Part shown: positions 25,498 to 34,169 of the stretch, one piece after another
Numbering within the stretch: the stretch's first letter is position 1
How the letters are laid out: each line of letters starts with the position of its first letter
Made by a program: the position numbers and the translations under genes
The notes under the pieces: generated by a model
What the model saw: the letters and a program-made list of their open reading frames with translations, nothing else
Database searches by the model: none
What the model was told of the DNA's origin: nothing
From: Planctomycetota bacterium
GTDB lineage: Bacteria; Planctomycetota; Phycisphaerae; SM23-33
Reading direction: 5' to 3'
Length of the DNA: 42,640 nt
Assembly (NCBI GenBank): GCA_026693065.1
Contig: JAPLNA010000258.1
Coordinates: 14,013 to 56,652 of the forward strand

Positions 25498-26733
25498 TCA
25501 GGCGCCTTCCTCGGCCACTTCCTTTGCGATTCTCACCCAGTCCCATATCCGCTGAGGCTGATGGCGGCAGGTATGCGTGTCCTTCATGATAATTTCGAGC
25601 ACGCACCCTCGGGCGATCTGTACCGCTTCCCGAAGCCCCTTGCGTACGGCGACGGGGTCCCAGGTCTCCGCCGCCAGCGCCGCCGGATTGGGTTTGTACG
25701 AGAAAATGTATCTGTCGCCGAGGCCCTCGGCGCTCTTGCGGACGTCCGCCCAGGGACTGATGGAAACGCGTCGCAGGTTCGGGATCGTCTTCACGATGTC
25801 GAGCTTGTTGTGCAGCGGCTCGCAGCAGCCGTAACAGTTCAGGCCGAATCGCGCCAGGTACTTCCGCTCGTATTGGAGGGCAAATTCCTCGTGCATGGCC
25901 GGCGAGACTTCGGAAAACATCTGCGTGGTCGCCATGCCCCACAGGTCTTTGGCGCGGACGTGAACGCCGTCAAAATCCTTCTGCGGAAGCTGACGCGTGT
26001 AGCCCGTCCCGCCGGAGCCGGTGTAGTCGTCGCGGTTGTTCAACGTGACCGTCCCCGACGCCATCACGGCCTCGTGTCGCATGACCATGCACTGGTACAT
26101 CTTCTCCATCACCTGGTGTACCCATGCCGGGCGATCCGTGAGGTCCCACAGCATCTGCTCGAGTCCGCGCCACATGGCAAACTGATCCATGATCGAGATC
26201 CCGGTATAGCCGTGCCCGCGCTTCTCCACCGTCAGAATGTCGCCCAGGAGTTCCTTCAGCTCGCCATAGTTCCTCTCCGTCGCCTCGTGGTTCACGGTCA
26301 CCGTCGGGAATTGGATCTTCTCGATGTCGGCTTCCGTCTTTATGACGGGATTGAAGTGGGCCGCGCCGGTGGCTTCCTCGGGTCGAGTGACATCCTGCTC
26401 AAGTCCCCATCCGCTGTCCTCCACGACGACCCAGGAGCCGATCGCCGGCGTGATCACGTTATCGTCCGGCATGTGTTCCCAGTAGTAGATGCAGTGTCGC
26501 AATCTCCATTCCAGGCCGCGGGCGGCCGGGTCCGTCGTCTTCAGGTCCTGATCCGTGAGCATCTCCCGCCAGGCGCCCTCGGGAAAAACCAGAACGAGCG
26601 GGCGGAGTCGCTCGAGGTCGTTGTGCCGCGTCCACATCTCCGCCTTCTGTTTCTGGATCGGATGGTTCCCGATCTCCGCCACGGTCTTGGCGAGGTCTCG
26701 AAGGATGTTTCTGTCACTGGCCGGAATATTCAT
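25498..26733 (-). CDS. UroD-fold (MtaA/CmuA-like) methyltransferase-related protein
   Basis: The start is ATG 26733 with GGAGG nine bases upstream, giving 411 residues. The C-terminal half resembles the uroporphyrinogen-decarboxylase superfamily: MDQFAMWRGLEQML near 180, ARFGLNCYGCCEPLHNK near 300, then the SISPWADV and DRYIFSYKPNP strands and a final helix. The N-terminal RQAGR-type substrate motif of true heme-pathway UroD is absent, so heme synthesis is unlikely. The superfamily also includes corrinoid-dependent methyltransferases with Cys/His zinc ligands, and NCYGCC is a candidate site. It lies 36 bp upstream of GH97 and 93 bp after the GH32-like gene, in a sugar operon. Removal of methyl groups from methylated sugars is possible but unproven. 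Confidence 0.82.
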   Translation of the reverse strand: MNIPASDRNILRDLAKTVAEIGNHPIQKQKAEMWTRHNDLERLRPLVLVFPEGAWREMLTDQDLKTTDPAARGLEWRLRHCIYYWEHMPDDNVITPAIGSWVVVEDSGWGLEQDVTRPEEATGAAHFNPVIKTEADIEKIQFPTVTVNHEATERNYGELKELLGDILTVEKRGHGYTGISIMDQFAMWRGLEQMLWDLTDRPAWVHQVMEKMYQCMVMRHEAVMASGTVTLNNRDDYTGSGGTGYTRQLPQKDFDGVHVRAKDLWGMATTQMFSEVSPAMHEEFALQYERKYLARFGLNCYGCCEPLHNKLDIVKTIPNLRRVSISPWADVRKSAEGLGDRYIFSYKPNPAALAAETWDPVAVRKGLREAVQIARGCVLEIIMKDTHTCRHQPQRIWDWVRIAKEVAEEGA

Positions 26734-26825
26734 GCGGATGTTCCTCCCAAGGAACCACATTCCAAAGAACTGCACTCCGCCGCCGCACCTGCTTGAGCCA
26801 GCCAACGTCATGGCTGTGTTCGTTG

Positions 26826-27659
26826 CTAGGGAAGTGTTCGGATGCGCAGTTCGTCAAACGACACGCTCGCGTGCGAGGCGAACAGGCCGATGTCGCCCGC
26901 CCGGTAATCGTAGATCCTGGCGCACATGGCCACCTGGTCGTCCACGAACGCCTCGACGATGTCTCCGTCAACAAAGAGCTGGAGCTTCACCGGCGCGCCC
27001 GGCCGGACCGACAGCGCCCGCTCGTTGAGGAACAGCAGCTCCCAGGCGCGGGGCCAACGCTCCAGACTGACCCGGTATCCCGTGGTGTTCGGCGCCCAGA
27101 ACGGCTTGGGCGCGAACTCCCAGCGCACGAGGTCTTTCGACTTCGCGAGCGTCAGGGCGCCCCGGAAGGGAACGGCAGGATCCTTCGTCTGCGTGGCTAC
27201 AACCATCCAGTACTGTCCATCCTCTTCGTTCCAGAACGGATACGGATCGCGGAAGTCGCTCACAGTGTAGGGGCTGTTTTCCGGAACCAGTACGGGATTG
27301 CCCCGCTTGGTCCAGTGCACGAGGTCGTCGCTCGTGGCCAGGCAGGTCACCTCCTTCTGCGCCCCCTCCCAGCGTGAGCCCGTGCTCCGGTCTCCCGCGA
27401 ACACTCGACCGCAGTACAGAAGGTAGAACCTCCCGAGGGACATGTCGATGTCCTCGACCCCGCCGATCGGCAGCGCCACCGGCAGCTCTTCCCAGTTCAC
27501 CAGGTCTCGGGAGACGAGGTGATGGTACGGCGTGTACCGCACCCGGCGCCACTCGTCGAGTTGTCCCTTCAGGTAGATGACGTGCCACGTGCCCTTCCAG
27601 AAGAACGGCACCGGGTCGCCGAAGTACCCGTCCGCCGGCCGGTAGTGCAGTTTCGACAT
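26826..27659 (-). CDS. GH32-like protein, internally shortened
   Basis: ATG 27659 gives 277 residues without a signal peptide. Typical GH32 enzymes have about 450-500. The first part matches the five-bladed propeller: YFGDPVPFFWKGTWHVIYL (nucleophile Asp in GDP) at 11-29, the HLVSRDLVNWEELP block near 50 and SDFRDPYPFW near 140 with the RDP motif. After FWAPNTTGY near 195, where the Glu-Cys-Pro acid/base segment should come, the sequence passes into a short stretch and then the C-terminal sandwich (VKLQLFVDGDIVEAFVDDQV). The acid/base Glu motif and the rest of the propeller seem to be missing. It heads the operon and may be inactive, a binding protein or a decayed gene. Confidence 0.75.
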   Translation of the reverse strand: MSKLHYRPADGYFGDPVPFFWKGTWHVIYLKGQLDEWRRVRYTPYHHLVSRDLVNWEELPVALPIGGVEDIDMSLGRFYLLYCGRVFAGDRSTGSRWEGAQKEVTCLATSDDLVHWTKRGNPVLVPENSPYTVSDFRDPYPFWNEEDGQYWMVVATQTKDPAVPFRGALTLAKSKDLVRWEFAPKPFWAPNTTGYRVSLERWPRAWELLFLNERALSVRPGAPVKLQLFVDGDIVEAFVDDQVAMCARIYDYRAGDIGLFASHASVSFDELRIRTLP

Positions 27660-27973
27660 GGGTTCCGTCCTGTTCTTGTCCGGGACTTCCGAGAGGAACT
27701 CATGCCCACGGTCGTCGTGGGCCGCTTCACTGATTGTAGCGCGGTTCCGGCCACTGACAAGCCATTTCCCGGTTCCAACAAGCCGGCGTTGGCCGTCGGC
27801 ATGAGTCTTGAGCCCCCCCCCGCCCGGCGGCAGCGGGTTCCCTCCACAACCCCCGCACCGGCCCGGTAGCTCTGCCCAACTCCGTTCGTCGGCCAATTCG
27901 AGTCAACGAACTCATGATACCGCCGACGTACCCTCCCGGGCCCGGCCAACCAAGTCCCTGCCCAGACGGCCAA
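27660..27973. other. Intergenic region between the GH operon and the restriction operon
   Basis: These 314 bp separate two minus-strand operons. The part near the GH32-like gene holds the promoter at 27733-27760. The remainder, toward the end of res, shows no gene, no tRNA and no clear stem with a T-run. Confidence 0.5.
27733..27760 (-). promoter_or_regulatory. Promoter of the glycoside-hydrolase operon
   Basis: On the minus strand TTGTCA (27760-27755), a 16-bp spacer and TACAAT (27738-27733) form a near-consensus promoter. The leader to ATG 27659 is about 67 nt. No operator is evident. Confidence 0.6.
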
Positions 27974-30799
27974 TCAGGGCAATTCGCTGGCTGAGGAAAC
28001 AACCCGGTAATCGATCCCCTCGAGCGGGCCCTTCTTTCGGTATTGCTTTGATCCGAAATGGGCTGCCCCGCACTGAATCTTTCGCCACTCATCCGGCCGA
28101 AGGTCGTCTTTCCGCGGCGAACCCTTGGTTTCAGAGACAAGGTAAAGAACCGGTCTTCCTTCGGCTTCCGGGCCGTCCATCACGATTGCCCAGTCCGGGC
28201 GGTAGTCGCCCACCGGGGTGGGAACAATGAACCAAGTAGGCAGCTTCAAGTACAGCCGCACGTCATCGCGAGCTTCCATGTCCTCCACGAACTTCCGCTC
28301 GACTTCCGAATCGCAGGGGATCAGGTCGTAGAGCGCCCTGTCCTTGTCCGCCGAAACGATGTACTTGCTGAATAGTTCAACGGTCTTCTCGTCGAGGATC
28401 TGCTGCAACTGGTATTCTTCACCCAACTTCTCGTATTGAATGCCCTCCACAAGGTGATCGGCCAGTTTCTCCTTGAGGATGCGAACCGCCGTTGTCGCCC
28501 ATTCGTGCGGGTTGTCGACAGCCGCCTTCTTCGTGCCCAACCGGCGGAATAGCTCCAGGAGCGACCGTCGCGTCAACCGCACCGGGGGCGAGGTGTGTTC
28601 CATCAGGTTGGCCATTACCTCCACCAGGTTGGGCAGAGGATACCGCCCCACGAGGTCTGCCACGGTCTTGGCGGCGCTGATCTGCATGGCGTCGAATATC
28701 CCGTCGTCGCCAACCTTCATTTCGGCCTTCGTGATGGTCACCCGTGGCGGAGCGATTCTCTCCGCTTCGATGGCCGGCACGACCTCGTTCAACAGTTCTT
28801 CCGTGTCGATTTGCAGGGCGTAGCGAGTCTTGTGTCGGATACGGGACCAGAGTTCCTTGAAATCCTCGCTCAGCGCGCGACTCTTTCGCAAGTGGGCCTT
28901 CCTCTCGCCCGCCTTGCGGGGCGGCGGCGGCAGGATTCCTTCCCCGTACTCGGCCTCGATCTTTCGCCGCTCGGCCTTGCTCAAGTCACCAATGCTCTTG
29001 CCGTACCGGGCCTCGATCTCCGCACGATACTCGAAGGCAATCTCGTCCTGGTACTGATCGACGAAGGTGCCGAAACTCTCATTGGCCACCACGGTCAGGA
29101 TGTTCACCTGCTCGTCGTGAACCCGGTCACCGGCCTGGTTGACAGCCAGCCGGATTCCCCGGCCCACCTGCTGGCGACGTTCCCGTTCCGACCCAACCTG
29201 CCGGAGCGTGCAGACCTGGAAAATGTTCGGGTTGTCCCACCCTTCGCGCAGGGCCGAGTGCGAGAAAATGAAACACACCTGCTTCTTCTTGCGGGTTTCC
29301 TCATCGTCCGCCGCATCCGCAAAGGCAAGCAACGATTCCTTGTCCCGCATGATCAGGTCGTAGGCGGCCTCGTCTTCCCTGGTCTCGCCGGAGGACGAAT
29401 CCACCTGTTCGACCACGCCGCCCTTGTGTTTCTTCTCCGCGAAGTACGCCGCCTGCACGGCCGCCGGGGCCAAGTCCTTCCATGCCGGATACGCGGACTT
29501 CACTTCGTCAAACGCCTTGTCGAAAAGTTGGCGGATGATTCCGCCCCCCACATAATTGGCCACCCGATCGATAAAGAACAAGCTCAACACCTTGATGCCC
29601 TGGCCCTTGAGCCGTTCCTGTTTGAGGATGTGTTCCTGGACGGTGTGGCGAATCTGGGCAGCGAAGACGGCCGCCTTGTCGGCGCCCTGTTCCTCGCCGA
29701 CCTTCAATTCCACGTTATTGGCGAACCGGACGTACTGCCCGCCCGGGTTGATCTCATCCACCTCGAACCCCGTGTAATCTTCGCGGCCCGCCTTCTCCGC
29801 CAAGGACGCCCCCGGGCCTACCGTTATCAGCGTCTCTTTGACCGCCCCGGTCTTCATCAGCTTGTGTACCGCCAGGCGGGCCGTCACCTTCGTCTTCTTG
29901 CTCTCGACGGCTTCCACCCGTATGTACGGCCGGTTCTCGTCGTTCTCGCGGACGACGGAATCCACCTGCACCTTCTTCACCAACCCCTGCCGATACGCCT
30001 CCGCCGGGGTCAGGCGGTAAACGATGTTGTACGGCACGCGGTGGGTGGCCGAGTATCGCAGGGCGAACAGCGGATTCAGCGCGGCCAGGGCCGCCACCGA
30101 CTTCTCGCTCTCCATGTTCTGCGGTTCGTCCAGGATCAGGATCGGCCGCGCCGCCTGCACCAGGTGGATCGGCGTTTCGCCCTGGAGTTGGTCCCGCGAC
30201 TGGCGGATGACGTTGGAGGCCTTGTTGAAACTGTCGATGGTCATCACCATGACCTCGACGCTGTCGGTCTGGGCGAACTGCCGCACCTGCGAGAGATTCC
30301 CCGAGTCGTACACGTAATACCGGTACACCGGGTTGCCGTACAGCGTCTTCAGGTGCTTCTCGGTGATCTTGAGCGTCTTGAGCACGCCCTCCCGCACAGC
30401 CACCGACGGCACGACCACGATGAACTTCCGCATCCCGTACCGCCTGAAAAGTTCCAGGATGGTCCGGACATACACGTACGTCTTGCCCGTCCCCGTTTCC
30501 ATCTCGACGGAAAAGTTCGGGAACCGCACCCGCCGTTCCCCGCCGTTCGCTCCGATGGCCGCCTCGATATACTCCAACTTCCCGTCAGGCCGAATTCGAT
30601 TCCCCTTCTGGACGGCCTGGAGATTCGCCAGCACCCGCCCTTCGTCCAGATCCAGCCGGTTGGCCACCGCCGCCAGGTTGATTGTCCCCTCCTTGAACTG
30701 CACCTGCGCCGACACGCACGCCTGCCCGTCAAACATCCCCGCCACGGCCTCAATGGCCCTGACCTGAAACTCCTGATTGGCGTCGAAACGAAATTCCAT
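27974..30799 (-). CDS. res: Type III restriction enzyme, Res subunit
   Basis: This 941-residue protein has superfamily 2 helicase marks: METGTGKTYVYVRT (Walker A) near residue 100, ILILDEPQNME (DExx-like box) near 220, RYSATHR (motif III) near 250, and the C-terminal helicase half with FSHSALREGWDNPNIFQVCTLRQVGSERERRQQVGRGIRLAVN near 510-560. The C-terminal nuclease reads PDWAIV...LYLVSETKGS near 890-910, a PD-(D/E)xK site. Res translocates or slides on DNA with ATP and cuts when two unmethylated sites meet, in complex with Mod. Its ATG lies six bases after the stop of a 50-codon ORF, and GGGGGA inside that ORF is the only ribosome-like site, so coupling is likely. Confidence 0.95.
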   Translation of the reverse strand: MEFRFDANQEFQVRAIEAVAGMFDGQACVSAQVQFKEGTINLAAVANRLDLDEGRVLANLQAVQKGNRIRPDGKLEYIEAAIGANGGERRVRFPNFSVEMETGTGKTYVYVRTILELFRRYGMRKFIVVVPSVAVREGVLKTLKITEKHLKTLYGNPVYRYYVYDSGNLSQVRQFAQTDSVEVMVMTIDSFNKASNVIRQSRDQLQGETPIHLVQAARPILILDEPQNMESEKSVAALAALNPLFALRYSATHRVPYNIVYRLTPAEAYRQGLVKKVQVDSVVRENDENRPYIRVEAVESKKTKVTARLAVHKLMKTGAVKETLITVGPGASLAEKAGREDYTGFEVDEINPGGQYVRFANNVELKVGEEQGADKAAVFAAQIRHTVQEHILKQERLKGQGIKVLSLFFIDRVANYVGGGIIRQLFDKAFDEVKSAYPAWKDLAPAAVQAAYFAEKKHKGGVVEQVDSSSGETREDEAAYDLIMRDKESLLAFADAADDEETRKKKQVCFIFSHSALREGWDNPNIFQVCTLRQVGSERERRQQVGRGIRLAVNQAGDRVHDEQVNILTVVANESFGTFVDQYQDEIAFEYRAEIEARYGKSIGDLSKAERRKIEAEYGEGILPPPPRKAGERKAHLRKSRALSEDFKELWSRIRHKTRYALQIDTEELLNEVVPAIEAERIAPPRVTITKAEMKVGDDGIFDAMQISAAKTVADLVGRYPLPNLVEVMANLMEHTSPPVRLTRRSLLELFRRLGTKKAAVDNPHEWATTAVRILKEKLADHLVEGIQYEKLGEEYQLQQILDEKTVELFSKYIVSADKDRALYDLIPCDSEVERKFVEDMEARDDVRLYLKLPTWFIVPTPVGDYRPDWAIVMDGPEAEGRPVLYLVSETKGSPRKDDLRPDEWRKIQCGAAHFGSKQYRKKGPLEGIDYRVVSSASELP

Positions 30800-30801
30800 C
30801 A
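30753..30801. repeat. 49-bp direct repeat, copy 1 (around the res start codon)
   Basis: This copy covers the first codons of res and its start. The second copy is at 30912-30960. By eye I count four mismatches in 49 positions. The offset is 159 bp. Confidence 0.85.
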
Positions 30802-30805
30802 GCGA

Positions 30806-30958
30806 TCACCATCCCCCGAACCGGCAGGAGACCATCTTGCCGATGTCGACCATTTTGCTGACGCCGGAAAGAAGGTTCTTCGGGCCATACCCCGCATTCT
30901 GGCAGAGCGTCATGGCCCTGACCTGAAACTCATGGTTGGCGTCGAAGCGAAATGCCAT
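30806..30958 (-). CDS. Small ORF with Res-like N-terminus, between rhuM and res
   Basis: The ORF encodes 50 residues. Its first 15 (MAFRFDANHEFQVRA) nearly copy the Res start (MEFRFDANQEFQVRA). The remaining 35 residues (MTLCQNAGYGPKNLLSGVSK... to CRFGGW) match nothing I know. Its ATG shares one base with the rhuM stop (TGATG), and its stop is six bases before the res ATG, so it is embedded in the operon. It may be a relic of another res gene replaced by recombination, or a leader peptide that couples res translation to rhuM. Expression is not proven. Confidence 0.45.
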   Translation of the reverse strand: MAFRFDANHEFQVRAMTLCQNAGYGPKNLLSGVSKMVDIGKMVSCRFGGW

Positions 30959-30960
30959 CA
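30912..30960. repeat. 49-bp direct repeat, copy 2 (around the small ORF start)
   Basis: It is about 92% identical to 30753-30801 and in the same orientation. It includes the TGATG stop-start junction between rhuM and the small ORF. Confidence 0.85.
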
Positions 30961-32109
30961 ATTGGGTTTGCGTCCTTTCCGGCGAGGCGAAGGCTTTGAT
31001 GGCCCGGCGGGAAGTACCTTGGGTGGCCGGCTGCTTGCGAGGCGTTTGACGTCCTCTACCGCTCGATCAAAGTCACTGGCTGCCTGGGCCTCAGACTGAA
31101 GGCGCCGCTGCTCGAACTCCACGAATTGGGCCAGCGATCGCTCTTCCGCCAGGTCATGTGAAATCGTCCCGGCATGGGCAAGGACATTCCGCTCGTTGAA
31201 TCGGAGGAACGAGTCCAGTTTCGCCACCCATTCGCCCATGTGCATGGGATGGTGCCGGGCGGCCTGGTCTTCGGCGTAGTCCAGATACATCGACACCACG
31301 CGGTTGAGCTCGGCAATTTCCTTCTGCGTAAGGTAGTTCTTGGCGATCGTCACGTCGCTCTTGCGGATCGGGCCCGAGGGGGCGTTCCTCCAGGTGGTCA
31401 GGCCCATGTTGGGCTTGTTCGCATCGGCTCGTTGGTGGACGATCTCGGCGGCGGTGTGCCCGTGGGTCGCCCAGTGAAGCTTGTTCTGCACGGCGGCGTA
31501 GAATTCCCGGGTAATGTCAGCCGAGGGATCGTAGTCGACGCTGGTGGCGTAAATGTCCGTGATCTTCTGGTAAAACAGCCGTTCCGAGGCTCGAATGTCC
31601 CGTATCCGGGCCAGCAGTTCGTTGAAGTAGTCCTGCCCGATCGTCCGCCCGGCCTTGATCCGCTCGTCGTCCAGCACAAACCCCTTGACCAGCAACTCAC
31701 GCAGGCGGGAGGTGGCCCACTGGCGGAATTGGAGGCCGCGGGCGGATCGGACACGGTATCCCACGGCCAGTATCACATCCAGGCTGTAGTGCCTGAGCAT
31801 CCGTTTCACTTGGCGGGCGCCTTCCGGGCGAACTTGTAAGTAATCCTTACAAGTTGCCCCCTCCTCCAATTCGCCTTCCTCGTAAATGGCCTTGATGTGA
31901 AGCGTTACATTCTGGGGCGTGGTCTGATACAGATCCGCCAAACCCGCCTGGGTCAGCCAGACGGTCTGGCCGTCCAAGCGAACCTGAAGGTTGAGTGCCC
32001 CATCCCGATAGATCAAAACCTGCCCCCCTGTCCTGGCAGGGGGGGCCAGGTCGGAACCCCCGGCCTGTCGGGGCTCGTCCTCGGCCTTCTTGCGTTCTAG
32101 TTCGTCCAT
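30958..32109 (-). CDS. rhuM: RhuM family protein inside the type III restriction locus
   Basis: ATG 32109, with GGAAG six bases upstream, gives 383 residues. A GTG at 32148 is an alternative. The family core is clear: LNLQVRLDGQTVWLTQAGLADLYQTTPQNVTLHIKAIYEEGEL (a helix-turn-helix/KilA-N-like DNA-binding look) at about 40-85, then RHYSLDVILAVGYRVRSARGLQFRQWATSRL near 120-150. A helical middle contains YFNELLARIRDIRASERLFYQKITDIYATSVDYD. RhuM proteins are named from a Salmonella pathogenicity island, and many sit in restriction loci. Their biochemical role is unknown to me. The basic C-terminus (RRKGRKPN) could touch nucleic acid. The gene lies 62 bp after mod. Confidence 0.9.
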   Translation of the reverse strand: MDELERKKAEDEPRQAGGSDLAPPARTGGQVLIYRDGALNLQVRLDGQTVWLTQAGLADLYQTTPQNVTLHIKAIYEEGELEEGATCKDYLQVRPEGARQVKRMLRHYSLDVILAVGYRVRSARGLQFRQWATSRLRELLVKGFVLDDERIKAGRTIGQDYFNELLARIRDIRASERLFYQKITDIYATSVDYDPSADITREFYAAVQNKLHWATHGHTAAEIVHQRADANKPNMGLTTWRNAPSGPIRKSDVTIAKNYLTQKEIAELNRVVSMYLDYAEDQAARHHPMHMGEWVAKLDSFLRFNERNVLAHAGTISHDLAEERSLAQFVEFEQRRLQSEAQAASDFDRAVEDVKRLASSRPPKVLPAGPSKPSPRRKGRKPN

Positions 32110-32171
32110 GCCATTCTTCCGCCCAGCACACCATTTTCCTGATGTCACGAAAATGGTATCGCCCGGCCTTC

Positions 32172-34169
32172 TCAGATTGTTTTCACGTTACACTGCAACG
32201 CCAGGTTCGCCGCCTGCTCATCCGTCAAGGCCACGTCCCGGCAGATGAACAGGTCGTCTTTCTTGAGGCCCAGGGCCTTCACCGTCGCGGCCTTGAGCTT
32301 GTCGTCCAGGCAGATCAGGAAACACTGGCCCTTGTCGGCGTCGCTCACGCGATAGGCGGTGTTCCCCGTCAGGCCTATCAGTTCCTCAACCCGGCACGTC
32401 AGGCTGTAGCCTTCCTTGAGCGCGACCTCGCACAGGACGTTCATCGGCTTCCACCCCGGCAGGAGCGGATCGACCTGCTTCTCCATCTCGGCCAGCAACG
32501 CCTCGCCCGTCTTGGCCCCCGCCCCCCGCCAGCACTGGTAGTTGCTCTCGGTGAGCTTGAAGACCTTGAAACCCAGATCTTCCGGCACCTCGCGGTCCTT
32601 CAGGTCAAGCTTGCCTTTGGACTCATCTTGCAGTCTCTTGATGACCCGGCGGATTCGTTCCTTGCCGATCTCCGCAATGGTATTGAGCCCCAGACGCTTT
32701 GCGTTCTCCCCGGTGTGGGTTTCGGCGTTCACGGGTTCCGGGAGTTGCACACAGACGAAACGCCGCCAGGACTTCTCCGTATGGTTGCTGTGGAGGACGG
32801 CATGGGCAAGTGACCCTGACCCGGCAAAGAAATCCACAACCAGATCGTCCTTGCCCGTCAGATACTCAACCATCCGGGAAAGGTCCGCGTAATGCTTCGG
32901 GTTGTCGAACACGCGGCCACCGTCAAAGAGAGAGTCGAATTCCTGGGCAGCGGTTTGCGCGTAGCTGAAACTCACGCTCCGCATTACCTCCGTGGTCTTC
33001 TCGAAGAGATAGGACCGTACGCTCGGGACCGTCTTCTCGTCTGGGCCGAAAACGATATGGCCGGCAGCCAACTCCTCGTCGAATCTCTCCTTGGTTGGCC
33101 ACAGCCATCCTCGGCTGGGGATCTTGCACGGCTTCCCGGTTCTCGGATGGAGAACCGCGTACCTGGGCCCACCGCCTCCGGGCCAACTCGGATTACCGTC
33201 GTCCCTGAAGGGGCCTTTGCTGTCAACCTTGCCGAATCGTGCCAACGCCTTCCGGGGGTCGTCCCCCGTCATGTTGTCAAAGAACAGCCTCATTCCTTTT
33301 CGCACCGAGCCCCAATCGTTGCCGTGCTTCTTGCACAATTCGGCGAATTCCTCGCGAACTTCCTCTATGCCCTCTTTCAGAGCGCGAAGAATAACGTCCG
33401 AATTCTTCAGGAACTGCCGATTTCGTGCATACACCACCATGTATTCGTGACCTACAGAGAAGAAGGTTGCGTCATTCTTCCGATTGCGGTCCCAAACCAG
33501 AATAGCGATGAAGTTCTCCTCACCGAAAACTTCGTTCATGCTGGCCCGAAGGTTGGTCAGTTCGGCGTCATCGATACTGACGACGATGAACCCGTCCTCG
33601 CGGAGCATCTGCCTTGCCACGAACAGCCTCGGGTACATCATGGTCAGCCAGGCCGAGTGGTATCGGCCGGAGGTTTCGGGGTTGCTGGTGAGAAGGTTGC
33701 CTTCGGAGTCCTTCTGGCCGGTGAGTTTAAGGTAGGTGTCCAGGGGGTCGGTGAAGTTGTCGGGGTAGATGAAGTCGTTGCCGGTGTTGTAGGGCGGGTC
33801 GATGTAGATCATCTTCACCCGCCCGGCGTAGGACTTGTACAAGAGCTTCAGGACCTCGAGGTTCTCCCCTTCGATGAAGACGTTGTTGGTGGTCTCGAAG
33901 TTGACGGATTCCTCCGGGCAGGGCACGAGGGTGGCGCGGCTGGGGGTCTGGAGGAGGCGGATGGCGTCTCGCTTGCCCGCCCAGGTGAAGGAATACCGCT
34001 CCGGGCGATCGTCCACGTCGTCGCCGAGGGTTTCACGCAGTTTGGCGAAGTCGATCTTGCCTTCGGTGACGGCCTCGGGGAACAGTTCTCGCAACCGGGC
34101 GATGTTCCCCTCCCGCAGGTCTGCCGATTCCCGCGCGACGGGGGTTGGTTTGCGTTTCAGCTTGCTCAT
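32172..34169 (-). CDS. mod: Type III DNA methyltransferase, Mod subunit
   Basis: ATG 34169, with AAGGG seven bases upstream, gives 665 residues. The catalytic motif IV is IDPPYNTGNDF near residue 145, and the SAM motif DFFAGSGSLAHAV comes later, near 445. This order (catalytic motif first) marks the beta class, which includes the type III N6-adenine enzymes. The stretch between them contains the WLTMMYPRLFVARQMLREDGFIVVSIDD block and the likely target-recognition region (about 240-420). The tail near 470-560 has GLNTIAEIGKERIRRVIKRLQDE. Mod recognises a short asymmetric site, methylates one strand and guides Res. It is the first gene of the operon. The site cannot be predicted from sequence reading. 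Confidence 0.95.
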   Translation of the reverse strand: MSKLKRKPTPVARESADLREGNIARLRELFPEAVTEGKIDFAKLRETLGDDVDDRPERYSFTWAGKRDAIRLLQTPSRATLVPCPEESVNFETTNNVFIEGENLEVLKLLYKSYAGRVKMIYIDPPYNTGNDFIYPDNFTDPLDTYLKLTGQKDSEGNLLTSNPETSGRYHSAWLTMMYPRLFVARQMLREDGFIVVSIDDAELTNLRASMNEVFGEENFIAILVWDRNRKNDATFFSVGHEYMVVYARNRQFLKNSDVILRALKEGIEEVREEFAELCKKHGNDWGSVRKGMRLFFDNMTGDDPRKALARFGKVDSKGPFRDDGNPSWPGGGGPRYAVLHPRTGKPCKIPSRGWLWPTKERFDEELAAGHIVFGPDEKTVPSVRSYLFEKTTEVMRSVSFSYAQTAAQEFDSLFDGGRVFDNPKHYADLSRMVEYLTGKDDLVVDFFAGSGSLAHAVLHSNHTEKSWRRFVCVQLPEPVNAETHTGENAKRLGLNTIAEIGKERIRRVIKRLQDESKGKLDLKDREVPEDLGFKVFKLTESNYQCWRGAGAKTGEALLAEMEKQVDPLLPGWKPMNVLCEVALKEGYSLTCRVEELIGLTGNTAYRVSDADKGQCFLICLDDKLKAATVKALGLKKDDLFICRDVALTDEQAANLALQCNVKTI

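Noticed and set aside
25463-25942. N-terminal extension of the GH97 gene (159 codons)
   Set aside because: It overlaps the UroD-like gene. The signal peptide and AAGGAG both support ATG 25462.
28595-31099. Plus-strand open frame of 834 codons
   Set aside because: It is antisense to res and the small ORF, with Arg/His/Leu-rich shadow composition, while the opposite strand encodes full helicase and nuclease motifs.
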